A stretch of DNA of 24,478 bases from JBAZWE01 sp041658605 (GCA_041658605.1 JBAZZU010000032.1:1-24478); one strand, 5' to 3'. Shown: positions 1 to 7,754, numbered from the stretch's first letter. Made by a program: numbers and translations. The notes: generated by a model not told the origin, from the sequence alone.

Positions 1-894
1 CGGAGGCGGCTCCGTAAATCCTCTCGCGGAAAGAAGGGGCTCATTTCTGGCGAGAAACATCAGGGGGATTACCAGGATCGATAAGACAAATGGAATCAAG
101 TTGATGACCCGCTTTTTAATATCCCCGCTGAAGAACGAGAACTCCCAGAGGATCATTATGGCCGGCAGCGTAAATGCTATTTCCTTGGTTCCCATGGCAA
201 GCAGGGCCGCGACCAGTGAAGAGGCGTAAAAAATAATCCTTTTCCCCTTTGGCCCGATCATCTTTTCCTGCCCGGGATCGATAGCCACGGGGTCGCTGTC
301 TGTCAACCTCCATTTTGCGTACATAATGATGGACAGCAGAAAAAACAGCGTTGCCAGCGACGCGAACCTCTGGACTATATACGTTACCGCCTGTGTCTGA
401 ACCGGATGAGCTACAAAAATCAGACCCGAGAAAAGGGCGATCGCTATAGCTTCAGAAATAAAGCTGTCTTCTCCGGTCCTCCTGGTCTGGAAGAAAGGAG
501 TTCTGAAAGTAATCAGGACCACCCAGAAGACCATGACCGCACTGACCATGTGAACAGCAATATTAAATAGGTGGTAGCCCGTTACATTGAAACCGCTGAT
601 CCGGTAATTGAGCGCAAATGAGAGGTAACCGACCAGCCTGGAGTGGACCGGATCAGCGAACAGGCCTCCGATGCTCCTGATTATGGGATCGTTGACGATG
701 ATTGGGACGTCATCAAAGACGAAGGGTCCACGCAAGGAATCCGAATAAACAATCAGGCCAAGCAACGCGATGAATGCCGCGCAGATGATTCGAATGTGTG
801 CTTTAACAAAGTCCTGGCAGGGACGTAAATACCGGATTATATCAACGTCCCGATGTTTTACTGCTTTCTTTTTCTTTTTCTTTTTGCCAGCCAT
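1..894 (-). CDS. TMTC-like multi-pass membrane protein, N-terminal part (cut by window edge)
   Basis: Reading from an ATG at 894, 298 codons stay open to the window edge, so the C-terminal part is missing. After a lysine-rich N-terminus (residues 4-10) comes a first hydrophobic segment at about 36-50. It is followed by an FDD motif (60-62) and a nearby ND, as in the first external loop of TMTC-type, O-mannosyltransferase-related proteins. A later HPVQTQAVTYIVQR stretch and several further hydrophobic segments fit the same family, which usually ends in TPR repeats that would lie outside the window. The family transfers sugar from a lipid carrier at the membrane; the substrate here is unknown. 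No strong ribosome site precedes the ATG. A hairpin at 952-1002 separates it from the upstream gene. The family call rests on remembered motifs, so it is moderate. Confidence 0.65.
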   Translation of the reverse strand, partial: MAGKKKKKKKAVKHRDVDIIRYLRPCQDFVKAHIRIICAAFIALLGLIVYSDSLRGPFVFDDVPIIVNDPIIRSIGGLFADPVHSRLVGYLSFALNYRISGFNVTGYHLFNIAVHMVSAVMVFWVVLITFRTPFFQTRRTGEDSFISEAIAIALFSGLIFVAHPVQTQAVTYIVQRFASLATLFFLLSIIMYAKWRLTDSDPVAIDPGQEKMIGPKGKRIIFYASSLVAALLAMGTKEIAFTLPAIMILWEFSFFSGDIKKRVINLIPFVLSILVIPLMFLARNEPLLSARGFTEPPP

Positions 895-951
895 CTGCTG
901 ATTATACGTTGCCGGCGGAGATTGTGCAGTAATTGATGAGTGTCAAATCAC

Positions 952-1002
952 AAAGGCCGCCTGTATGGGTGTTGAGTATCAACACCTGGTTGGGCGGCCT
1001 TT
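952..1002. terminator. Two-tier hairpin, probable bidirectional terminator
   Basis: AAAGGCCGCC (952-961) pairs perfectly with GGCGGCCTTT (993-1002). Nested inside, GGTGTTGA (968-975) pairs with TCAACACC (979-986). It lies 11 bases after the stop of the minus-strand repeat protein. The T-run is short on both strands (CCTTT then mixed bases), so it may end transcription weakly in either direction. Confidence 0.6.
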
Positions 1003-1012
1003 TACATTTTAG

Positions 1013-2533
1013 TTATCCATTGATTATAGGGTAGAGATAGGAGTAGCTGGTTCCACAGGCGTTCTGAGCCTCGACGTCCACCGTTACAAAGAAGCTTCCA
1101 ACCCCGCTAGGCACTGTGTACTTGAGCGTGCGGGCACGAGAGCCACCGCCACCCCCGAGGGTGCCGACAGAAACAGGCATGGTAGTCGAGCAGGTGATGC
1201 CATTGTTTGCCGTCGAACTAGTGATCTCAACGGAATAGACGGATTCACCGCCTGTATTGGTTTCTCTGTAGCCCACGCTCAGGGAACGGGCCAGGTAGTC
1301 GGCGTAATTGGCCCAGTAGACGTTTTCCTTGGAAAGCAAAAGAGCGGGCTTGGTGGGGATGCAATTCGTTGGGCTAGCCAGGAAGATCTCATGGTCGGCG
1401 CCGTCTGTGGCGTATCCACACCATACCATCTGACCACGGGCGTTTATTTCGGGTTCATAATCGTTGTAGTTTTTATTTATCAGCTGGGTTGTAACACCTC
1501 CGGTATAGAGAAAAATATCATGATCAGTGCCCCCCCAACCATACCAGGCCACAGAGCCACTGGCGTTTATAAAGGGATCAAATTTATCGTAGGTGTTATA
1601 GGTAGTAAGCTGAGTGTTTGCACCACCACTAAAGAGGAAAATCTCATTGAAGGAGCCTTTCTTACCATACCAGACCACTTGGCCGCTAGCGTTTATCCGA
1701 GGTAAATAATCATAGCTGGAATTATTTGTGAGCTGGGTGGTTGCCCCACCGCTATACAGGAAGATCTCATAATCGGAGATGGAGCCGTCGTCGCCCCGCC
1801 AGACTACCTGGCCGCTGGCGTTTATCTGGGGACCAAAGTTATTGTAGGTGTTAATAAGCTGAGTGATTACACCGTTGCTGTAGAGGAAGATCCCATTTGT
1901 GATGGGGCCATAGCCCTCCCAGACCAATTGGCCGCTGGCGTTTATCTGGGGGTTAGATTCGTTGTAGTTGTTGTTAGTAATCTGGGTGGTGACGCCACCG
2001 CTGTAGAGAAAGATCTCACTGTCGGTGCCGACCGGGCCATTGCCCTGCCAGACCACCTGGCCGCTGTCGTTTATCTGGGGATTATCGTCATTGTAGGTGT
2101 TGTTGGTAAGCTGTGTTGTTACGCCGCCGCTATAAAGGAAGATCTCATCGTCAGAACCGTCGTAGCCATACCAAACTACCTGGCCGCTGTCGTTTATCTG
2201 AGGATTATCGTCATTGTAGGTGTTGTTGGTAAGCTGTGTTGTTACGCCGCCGCTATAAAGGAAGATCTCATCGTCAGAACCGTCGTAGCCATACCAAACC
2301 ACCTGGCCGCTGTCGTTTATATGTGGTCTGTTTTCATTGTAGTTGTTGTTGGTGAGCTGGGTGATTGAATAACCTGGTGTATAGGAAAACGCCTGAGCAG
2401 AGACGGCAACCTCGGAAAAGTGTCCCACTGTCAGTATGAAAAAAAGTGTAGCGATTGCTCCCATCAATAACTTTGCGAGCTTTTTCCTGCTTTGTGAGAT
2501 GTTGGCCCTGCAATTCTCCTGCCGTGCTCTCAC
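1013..2533 (-). CDS. Secreted repeat protein (probable beta-propeller) with shared C-terminal domain
   Basis: 506 residues from a GTG at 2533, with an AAGGGG ribosome site just upstream. A signal peptide is visible: a basic start, a hydrophobic core at about 20-37, and a likely cleavage after SAQA near residue 48. Residues ~55-390 hold eight tandem units of 39-46 residues, each with the pattern EIFLYSGGVTTQLTNN..YN...P.IN.SGQVVW, expected to fold as beta-propeller blades. Two adjacent units are nearly identical in DNA (2061-2183 and 2184-2306). The last 110 residues (397-506) are a separate domain beginning YWANYADYLAR. It also ends the two phosphatase-like proteins at 19426-22650. No catalytic motif is visible; an extracellular binding or surface role is inference. 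Terminator-like hairpin directly downstream. Confidence 0.8.
   Translation of the reverse strand: MRARQENCRANISQSRKKLAKLLMGAIATLFFILTVGHFSEVAVSAQAFSYTPGYSITQLTNNNYNENRPHINDSGQVVWYGYDGSDDEIFLYSGGVTTQLTNNTYNDDNPQINDSGQVVWYGYDGSDDEIFLYSGGVTTQLTNNTYNDDNPQINDSGQVVWQGNGPVGTDSEIFLYSGGVTTQITNNNYNESNPQINASGQLVWEGYGPITNGIFLYSNGVITQLINTYNNFGPQINASGQVVWRGDDGSISDYEIFLYSGGATTQLTNNSSYDYLPRINASGQVVWYGKKGSFNEIFLFSGGANTQLTTYNTYDKFDPFINASGSVAWYGWGGTDHDIFLYTGGVTTQLINKNYNDYEPEINARGQMVWCGYATDGADHEIFLASPTNCIPTKPALLLSKENVYWANYADYLARSLSVGYRETNTGGESVYSVEITSSTANNGITCSTTMPVSVGTLGGGGGSRARTLKYTVPSGVGSFFVTVDVEAQNACGTSYSYLYPIING
2061..2306 (-). repeat. Two near-identical 123-bp tandem units inside the repeat protein gene
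   Basis: Units 2061-2183 and 2184-2306 each encode the same 41 residues and differ at only a few bases (for example ctgggg/ctgagg, aactacc/aaccacc). Neighbouring units of the same gene are clearly diverged, so this pair looks like a recent in-frame duplication. Confidence 0.85.
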
Positions 2534-2743
2534 CCTATACCCCTTCCCAACAACCCGTTTCGAATATTAAATAAAAGGCGGGATTGTGTCCCCTAAGCCG
2601 TCCTCAGCGGAAAGAATCACTACCCCGCCGGCTGCCCGCCACCGAAACCGTCCACCATTGCCCGGCCTGTGCTTACCCGCGCAGCAAGACAAGATAGTTT
2701 AAGATACTTAAAGAATGTAATTTTGTCAATCAAAGAACTCGTT

Positions 2744-2811
2744 CATTTGCCAGCGTTTTGCCAGCCATATTCCGGGTAATATCGGGTATGGGAAGTGACT
2801 AGAAGGTAAAC
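2744..2811 (+). repeat. Copy A of a 68-bp segment shared with the tRNA-Leu island
   Basis: Aligns without gaps to 24000-24067, with 53 of 68 bases identical by my count. It opens with two tandem 11-bp units, CATTTGCCAGC (2744-2754) and GTTTTGCCAGC (2755-2765), and ends in AGAAGGTAAAC (2801-2811). Weaker similarity seems to continue for another ~25 bases. The tandem units resemble arm-type binding sites of tyrosine integrases; that function is inference. Confidence 0.7.
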
Positions 2812-2882
2812 ATTGCTGCTGACATCCGCATTGAAAGATACAAAAGGGGCTAACGGGTAGTGCAGGAACAAATTACAACAGA

Positions 2883-2901
2883 TGTTAGCATTGTGTTAGC
2901 A
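2883..2901 (+). repeat. Second pair of 11-bp-spaced direct repeats (TGTTAGCA)
   Basis: TGTTAGCA occurs at 2883-2890 and 2894-2901, period 11. Read on the opposite strand, the units at 2744-2765 (GCTGGCAAA) share the core G-T/C-T-A/G-GCA, so the two pairs face each other across ~120 bases. Confidence 0.55.
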
Positions 2902-2991
2902 AATTGGGAAAACCCTAATCCTGCGGAGGAAGTGTAGAAGAAATACGGATGTAAATATAATTAATTGCAGTATGTTTGCAGTTAATTAAAA

Positions 2992-3068
<77 letters not shown>

Positions 3069-3086
3069 TGAAGGAATATTCGCACT

Positions 3087-3092
3087 ATTATA
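3087..3092 (-). promoter_or_regulatory. -10 box for tRNA-Arg
   Basis: Perfect TATAAT on the minus strand, 18 bases upstream of tRNA-Arg. No good -35 at 16-18 bp, so the call is tentative. Confidence 0.4.
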
Positions 3093-3181
3093 ATGCATGC
3101 GGCCTGTCTGGGCTTAACTGAACAAGCTTCAGGACCCTCCACAATAAATACAGTCGATACAGCCTGACCTTTGCACAGAAT

Positions 3182-3222
3182 ACGGGCCGCATGTGGCGAT
3201 GTGAATCGCGCAGGCGGCCCGT
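3182..3222 (-). terminator. Hairpin between tRNA-His and tRNA-Arg
   Basis: ACGGGCCGC (3182-3190) pairs with GCGGCCCGT (3214-3222), with an inner GCGAT/ATCGC stem (3196-3200/3205-3209). It follows the 3' end of tRNA-His on the minus strand. There is no clean T-run, so termination or processing is only suggested. Confidence 0.4.
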
Positions 3223-3236
3223 CGTTCATGAATTTA

Positions 3237-3313
3237 TGGGGTGGAAGACGGGATTTGAACCCGCGACCGCCGGAGCCACAGTCCGGAGCTCTACCAGCTG
3301 AGCTACTTCCACC
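3237..3313 (-). tRNA. tRNA-His (anticodon GTG)
   Basis: Acceptor GTGGAAG/CTTCCAC is extended by a genomically encoded G-1 pairing with C73, the identity mark of tRNA-His. Anticodon loop CTGTGGC gives GUG. CCA is encoded at 3237-3239. Confidence 0.95.
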
Positions 3314-3337
3314 ATGAAAAACGCTTATTCTCGAATA

Positions 3338-3413
3338 TGGAGCGGGCGACGGGAGTCGAACCCGCGACAGCCAGCTTGGAAGGCTGGCGCTCTACCAACT
3401 GAGCTACACCCGC
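3338..3413 (-). tRNA. tRNA-Gly (anticodon TCC)
   Basis: 76 bases. Acceptor GCGGGTG/CGCCCGC (one G-T pair), anticodon stem CCAGC/GCTGG with loop CTTCCAA, giving UCC; CCA encoded at 3338-3340. It lies 24 bases from tRNA-His, probably in one transcript with tRNA-Pro. Confidence 0.95.
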
Positions 3414-3419
3414 AAAAAA

Positions 3420-3445
3420 AGCAGATCCTTCGCTTCGCTCAGGAT
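3420..3445 (+). repeat. Dispersed GGATCCTTCGC..GCTCAGGATGAC-type repeat, copy 1
   Basis: The segment agcagatccttcgcttcgct and the following caggatgaca match the motif also found at ~12365, ~12450, ~12480, ~16928 and ~16988. It lies in the 163-bp spacer between tRNA-Gly and tRNA-Pro, which also contains degraded partial copies (gggcgacatg, ctggatgacatc, ctcaggatgac at 3556-3566). Confidence 0.7.
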
Positions 3446-3576
3446 GACATCCTGTAACCTGGGCGACATGCGTACCCTGGGCGACATCATGTGCGCTGGA
3501 TGACATCTTATACCCGGAATTACACCATGCCATCAGAATGACATTCACCAGGCGCTCAGGATGACTGCCAAAAAAA

Positions 3577-3653
3577 TGGTCGGGGCGGGCGGATTTGAAC
3601 CGCCGACTTCTTGCTCCCAAAGCAAGCGCGCTGCCAGGCTGCGCCACGCCCCG
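3577..3653 (-). tRNA. tRNA-Pro (anticodon TGG)
   Basis: 77 bases. Acceptor CGGGGCG/CGCCCCG, anticodon stem CTTGC/GCAAG, loop TTTGGGA gives UGG; CCA encoded at 3577-3579. First gene of the probable Pro-Gly-His transcript. Confidence 0.95.
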
Positions 3654-3715
3654 TTGTTAAACGAAAATTGCGCAACCGCAACTCCCCGGCTTTGATCCAC
3701 TTACAGCCAGGATAG

Positions 3716-3721
3716 ATTATA
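3716..3721 (-). promoter_or_regulatory. -10 box for the tRNA-Pro-Gly-His cluster
   Basis: TATAAT on the minus strand, 62 bases upstream of tRNA-Pro. No convincing -35 is visible. Confidence 0.4.
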
Positions 3722-3756
3722 GCAAACTAGAATTAAGGCTTTCTGAATATCGCAAT

Positions 3757-3788
3757 AAAAAAACCTCTTCAATCCGAACTGACGAGGT
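3757..3788 (-). terminator. Terminator of the fmt/46-aa ORF transcript
   Basis: On the minus strand, ACCTC-g-TCA pairs with TGA-a-GAGGT and runs into seven T's (3757-3763). It lies 38 bases after the stop of the 46-codon ORF and closes the metK-to-fmt block. Confidence 0.65.
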
Positions 3789-3826
3789 CTGACCCGAAAC
3801 AATATCCTGATTTGAAGATATTGACC

Positions 3827-3967
3827 CTATTTGCGCTTCTTTTCATGCAGAATTCGATCAACATCCGCTTCTGAGAAAATACCATACTTCCTGGCAGTCT
3901 CATCGCCCCTATGACGAAGCCTCAGCCATCGCGAATAATCTTTTTTAGTGTCTGATGATTTCTTCAT
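3827..3967 (-). CDS. Small conserved-looking protein, 46 aa, downstream of fmt
   Basis: ATG at 3967 lies 10 bases after the fmt stop, with CTCAGG just before it; stop TAG at 3827-3829. The product is highly charged: a basic N-terminus (KKSSDTKKDYSRW), then LRLRHRGDETARKYGIFSEA and a basic end EKKRK. The G-[IF]-x-S-E-x-D-V segment looks like a short helical protein rather than random sequence. Its placement between fmt and a terminator suggests expression with the block. I do not recognise a function. The evidence is position, composition and a plausible start, so moderate confidence. Confidence 0.55.
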   Translation of the reverse strand: MKKSSDTKKDYSRWLRLRHRGDETARKYGIFSEADVDRILHEKKRK

Positions 3968-3977
3968 AAGCCTGAGT

Positions 3978-4898
3978 TTATCCGAGTTTTCCGTTATTCT
4001 CCAGCATTATTCTGTGCCCTCGAACAAATTCCGCTGCCGCCATGCGGCGCTTGCCTTCCGGCTGCACCTCCAGAAGTTCCAGCATTCCTGTGCCGCAGCT
4101 TACCATCAGGCGCTCATCCTCGATTAATGTTGTGCCCGGGCCGTTGCCGCCCTCGCTGACGCGCGCTTTCCACACCTTCAGTCTCTGGCCGTCGGCCCTG
4201 GTGAAGGCGCCGATGTAAGGTGATAATCCCCTGACCTGCGTGGCGAGCTCTCTCGCCGGACGCGACCAGTCGATCTCCATATCGGCCGTGGTTATCTTTT
4301 CAGCGTAAGTGGCAGCATCATCGTACTGCTCTTCCGGCTCGATCTTTCCGGCGTCAAGGGCGTCGAGCACATCCACTAGCGCCTCTCCCCCGGCTCTTCC
4401 CAGTTTTTCATACATGCTGCCGGCGTCGTCATCGTCTTCGATGTAGACGGCCCGGCTGGTGTACACGGGGCCGGTATCCAGTTTCGGAGTGATGTCCATG
4501 ATCGTCACACCGGTCACGCGCTCACCGTCCATGATGGACCGCTCGACGGGAGCCGCGCCCCGGTATTTCGGCAGCAGCGAGCCGTGCACGTTGATGCAGG
4601 GCAGGGCATTGAGCAGCGAACCTTTAAGTATCTGCCCGAAGGCCGCCACGGTCAGCGTTTTGACTCCGAGTGATTTTAGAAGTTCGATCACTTCAGGCGA
4701 ACTTATGTCTTCGGGCTGTTCGACGCGAAGGCCCTCTTTGAACGCCAGCTCCTTGACCGCGGATATTCCCAGCTCGCGGCCACGACCCGCGGGCCTGTCA
4801 GGCTGGGTCAACACCAGCACGACCTCGTGCGCAGAACCCAAAAGAGCCCCGAGTACGAGGGCTCCAAAGTGTGGTGTTCCGGCAAATGCGATTTTCAT
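3978..4898 (-). CDS. fmt: Methionyl-tRNA formyltransferase
   Basis: Adds a formyl group from 10-formyl-tetrahydrofolate to initiator Met-tRNA in the cytoplasm. From ATG 4898 the product is 306 residues, normal for the family. An N-terminal FAGTPHFG motif, the catalytic-loop HGSLLPKYRGAAPVE stretch (Asn-His-Asp type site, near 100-115) and TGVTIMDITPKLDTGP follow in the usual order, with a C-terminal OB-like domain. A longer reading from a TTG at 4919 is possible, but GGAAGGGG sits ten bases before the ATG and so supports ATG 4898. It follows def by 31 bases, pairing the enzymes that add and remove the formyl group. Confidence 0.95.
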   Translation of the reverse strand: MKIAFAGTPHFGALVLGALLGSAHEVVLVLTQPDRPAGRGRELGISAVKELAFKEGLRVEQPEDISSPEVIELLKSLGVKTLTVAAFGQILKGSLLNALPCINVHGSLLPKYRGAAPVERSIMDGERVTGVTIMDITPKLDTGPVYTSRAVYIEDDDDAGSMYEKLGRAGGEALVDVLDALDAGKIEPEEQYDDAATYAEKITTADMEIDWSRPARELATQVRGLSPYIGAFTRADGQRLKVWKARVSEGGNGPGTTLIEDERLMVSCGTGMLELLEVQPEGKRRMAAAEFVRGHRIMLENNGKLG

Positions 4899-4929
4899 GA
4901 GCTTGTTGCCCCTTCCCAAGTACGGGCTG

Positions 4930-5448
4930 TTACTCTCCCGGCAGCTTCATATTCCTCAGGTGGGACATGAGCTCCTTGCGCTGTTCCTTACTTGTGCGGT
5001 TGATGACCATCGTTCCTTCGAGGTGGTCGATCTCGTGCTGCAGGATGCGCGCCTGCAGTCCCTCAAGCTCGTAGACCCGCTTCTTGCCCTCCAGGTCCTC
5101 ACCCTCCACTTTCACTTCATTTGAACGTTCGACGTCGACAGCCATGCTGGCCAGGCTCAGGCATCCCTCGGGCTCGGTATGGGTTTCTTCCGAACGCCAG
5201 GTGATCTCGGGGTTGATGAGCACATGCACTTCCTTTTCGAAGCGGAAGACTATGACTTTGCGAAGCACGCCTATCTGTGGTGCGGCAAGGCCGACGCCGT
5301 CGGCGGCATACATGATCTTGACCATGCGCTCGACCAGCTTGCGCAGCTCATCGTCCAGTTCGGCCGGTCGCGATATCTCACGGAGACACGGATCGCCGAA
5401 CTGCCTGATCTGTGAATATGCTACTTCCTTGTTTTTATCCTCTGCCAA
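4930..5448 (-). CDS. def: Peptide deformylase
   Basis: Removes the N-formyl group from new proteins; a metal-dependent cytoplasmic enzyme. All three family motifs are present: GVGLAAPQ, EGCLS (metal-binding Cys) and HEIDHLEG (two metal-binding His and the catalytic Glu). From the TTG at 5448 it has 172 residues. AAGGAG lies seven bases upstream of this TTG, which decides the start; an alternative GTG at 5475 would overlap the end of priA. It lies 14 bases after priA, so the two are probably co-transcribed and fmt follows directly. Confidence 0.95.
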   Translation of the reverse strand: MAEDKNKEVAYSQIRQFGDPCLREISRPAELDDELRKLVERMVKIMYAADGVGLAAPQIGVLRKVIVFRFEKEVHVLINPEITWRSEETHTEPEGCLSLASMAVDVERSNEVKVEGEDLEGKKRVYELEGLQARILQHEIDHLEGTMVINRTSKEQRKELMSHLRNMKLPGE

Positions 5449-5462
5449 AATTATTCTCCTTG

Positions 5463-7754
5463 TCAAAAAAGCCACTGGGGGTCGACATCGACGACGATCC
5501 TGACCCCTCGCGTATGAAATGGTTCGCGGTAGTGCTCGAGCACCGGCTTGAACGCGGCCAGCGAACGCTCCACGTCTTTCGTCTTTACCAGGATGTGACT
5601 GCGCGACCAGCCCTGCATCCTGAACAGGTCGGCCGGGCCCAGCACCTCTTCGTCACTCATGACCGGCTCCAGTTTATCACGGAGGAACCCGGCCGCCTGG
5701 ACCGGCGTTTCGCTCTTGCGGCTGAGGCAAACGATGTTTATCAGGTTGACGAAAGGCGGATAGCCCAGCCTCTGCCGACGGTCAAGCTCGGCCTGGTAGA
5801 ACTCGTCCAGCGCCTGCTGTGCAGCCATTCTAATACATTCAATTTCCGCATTCCACGTTTGTATCAACACGCGGCCGTGGATTGCTGCGCGTCCGCTGCG
5901 ACCCGCAAGCTGCACCAACAGCGCGAATGTGTTCTCTTCCGCCCGGAACTCGGGGAAGCGCAGCGCAAGGTCGGCGTTGATGACAGCGGAGAGCGTCACC
6001 TCCGGGAAATGGTGCCCCTTGGCGACCATCTGGGTCCCCAGCAGGATGGCGCTTTTCGCCCTGCCGAACTCCTCCAGGATGCGTGGGCCCTCGCCGTAAC
6101 CACGTGCGGTATCGGCATCGAGCCGAAAAATAGTGGCCTCGGGAAAACGGGATCTCAGCTCATCCTCAAGCCGCTGCGTGCCAACGCCCCAGCGCCTGAG
6201 CTCGGCGGCCTGGCACTCCGGACAGACCGCGGGCATATCCTCGCCATAGCCGCAATGATGGCACAACAGGCGGTGGTCGCGTGAGTGGATGGTCAGCGAA
6301 ACCTCACAGTTGGCGCAGACCCATACATGCCCGCACTGGGCGCACTGCAGGTAGTTGGCGTAACCGCGGCTGTTGAGAAGCAGGATCGCCTTCTCCCCCG
6401 CCGCCAGCGTGTGGTCGAGCTCGCTGATAAGCCGGCGGCTGAAGACATGGTCCCGCTCATCCCTCATGTCGATAATCTCGACATCCGGCATCGAGGCTCC
6501 AGTAGCGCGCTCGGGGAGCACGAACCGGTCGACGACCTGATGGTAACTCTCCAGCCTGGGCGTGGCGCTGCCCAGCACCAGGCTCGCCCCCTCCAGCCGC
6601 GCCCGTTCGATTGCAGTGCGCCGTGCGTCATAGCGGGGGTCGTTTTCCTGCTTGAAAGAGCTGTCGTTCTCCTCGTCGATCACGATCAGCCCCAGGTTCG
6701 GCAGCGGCGCGAAGAGCGCCGAGCGCGGGCCGATGACGACACCGACATCCCCGGACCTGATACGCATGTACTCGTCGTACCTTTCCCCCGGGCTTAGACC
6801 GCTGTGGATGATTCCGACCTTTTCGCCAAAGCGCCGTCTGAATCTTTTTACCGCCTGGTGGGTCAGTGATATCTCGGGAACCAGGACTATCGCCGAACCG
6901 CCGCGCGCCATCGCTTCCTCGATTGACCTTAGATAGACCTCGGTCTTGCCGGCGCCGGCGACGCCCATAAGCAGTATCTGGCGGCTGCGGACTGGTGTTT
7001 CCGAATCCATGCGGGCGACTATTGCTTCAAAGGCTGCCTGCTGGTCCTCGTTCAGCTCATGATATGCGGCCGAACGCTCGGCGGTTTTGTCTGTTTCAGC
7101 TTTCCTGTCAACGCCTTCGTAATAGCGCAGCGTGTCACGGCTGATCTTGCGTTCCACTATTCGCACTTCGCCGCTTGCGTCCATTGCCTTTACTGTCGAG
7201 CGGCTGACGCCGGCGCCGCGGCACAGGTCCGCAACCGCCTGTTCTCCGTCGGCCCTGAGCGCGTCGACGACCCGCCTGCGCGCCGAACTCATGCGCGCCA
7301 GCGACTCATGATCGATATTATTGACAAGATCTACGACCTGCATTTTTTTCGGTTTGCCGCTGGCCTGTTTCAGGACGTATCGCGTGCTGCCGCCCTCGAC
7401 CGTTTTCACGAGCGTGGGAAGCCCCCCCGGCGGCAGGACCAGACCCAGCGCCACGGCGGGCGAGCAGTAATAATAGGAAGAGACCCAGAGCGCCAGCTTT
7501 ATCAGCGGTTCGGGTATCGCGGGATAATCGAGCACATCTTCGATCGCTGCCAGGCGTGAATCGGGTATGTCAGAACCTGATGACAGGGCCGCGACGATGC
7601 CGAGGACCTTCTGGCGGCCGAAGGGAACGACGATGACCGAACCGGGCCTGGTGATTTCCTTAAAAGCAGGCGGTATGAGGTAATCGAACGGCTTCTCCAG
7701 CGAGCGCGTCTTCAGCTGGATGTAGACATTTGCTATTGCAGGAGTGGAATCCAT
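5463..7754 (-). CDS. priA: Primosomal replication restart helicase PriA
   Basis: DNA helicase that reloads the replisome at stalled forks. 763 residues, full length. An N-terminal DNA-binding domain is followed by Walker A GVAGAGKTE, motif II IDEENDSSFKQE, motif III GSATPR, then eight zinc-binding cysteines (CAQC..CANC..CHHC..CPEC), and the C-terminal helicase motifs GTQMVAKGHHFP and QLAGRSGR. Motif II reads DEEN where DEEH is usual. The helicase core is intact, unlike the degenerate PriA of many classical Actinomycetes. A TATAAT box at 7761-7766 lies six bases before the ATG, so a leaderless message is possible. A strong terminator separates it from metK. Confidence 0.95.
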   Translation of the reverse strand: MDSTPAIANVYIQLKTRSLEKPFDYLIPPAFKEITRPGSVIVVPFGRQKVLGIVAALSSGSDIPDSRLAAIEDVLDYPAIPEPLIKLALWVSSYYYCSPAVALGLVLPPGGLPTLVKTVEGGSTRYVLKQASGKPKKMQVVDLVNNIDHESLARMSSARRRVVDALRADGEQAVADLCRGAGVSRSTVKAMDASGEVRIVERKISRDTLRYYEGVDRKAETDKTAERSAAYHELNEDQQAAFEAIVARMDSETPVRSRQILLMGVAGAGKTEVYLRSIEEAMARGGSAIVLVPEISLTHQAVKRFRRRFGEKVGIIHSGLSPGERYDEYMRIRSGDVGVVIGPRSALFAPLPNLGLIVIDEENDSSFKQENDPRYDARRTAIERARLEGASLVLGSATPRLESYHQVVDRFVLPERATGASMPDVEIIDMRDERDHVFSRRLISELDHTLAAGEKAILLLNSRGYANYLQCAQCGHVWVCANCEVSLTIHSRDHRLLCHHCGYGEDMPAVCPECQAAELRRWGVGTQRLEDELRSRFPEATIFRLDADTARGYGEGPRILEEFGRAKSAILLGTQMVAKGHHFPEVTLSAVINADLALRFPEFRAEENTFALLVQLAGRSGRAAIHGRVLIQTWNAEIECIRMAAQQALDEFYQAELDRRQRLGYPPFVNLINIVCLSRKSETPVQAAGFLRDKLEPVMSDEEVLGPADLFRMQGWSRSHILVKTKDVERSLAAFKPVLEHYREPFHTRGVRIVVDVDPQWLF

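Larger units (their letters stand above)
2534..2991. other. Gene-free AT-rich stretch beside tRNA-Arg
   Basis: No supported ORF in these 458 bases. They contain the promoter side of the repeat protein gene and the repeat cluster at 2744-2901 described separately. The last ~90 bases before the tRNA are AT-rich without recognisable signals. Confidence 0.6.

Noticed and set aside
1928..2368. Plus-strand ORF across the repeat protein gene
   Set aside because: It follows the repeat period of the minus-strand gene, which has a signal peptide, ribosome site and conserved C-terminal domain. The plus ORF is a shadow.
3303..3647. ORF across the tRNA-Gly/tRNA-Pro region
   Set aside because: It is a translation of tRNA genes and repeats, a known type of false ORF.
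5412..6284. Long plus-strand ORF opposite priA
   Set aside because: GC-rich antisense reading frame with no family resemblance and no ribosome site, overlapping a fully conserved priA.
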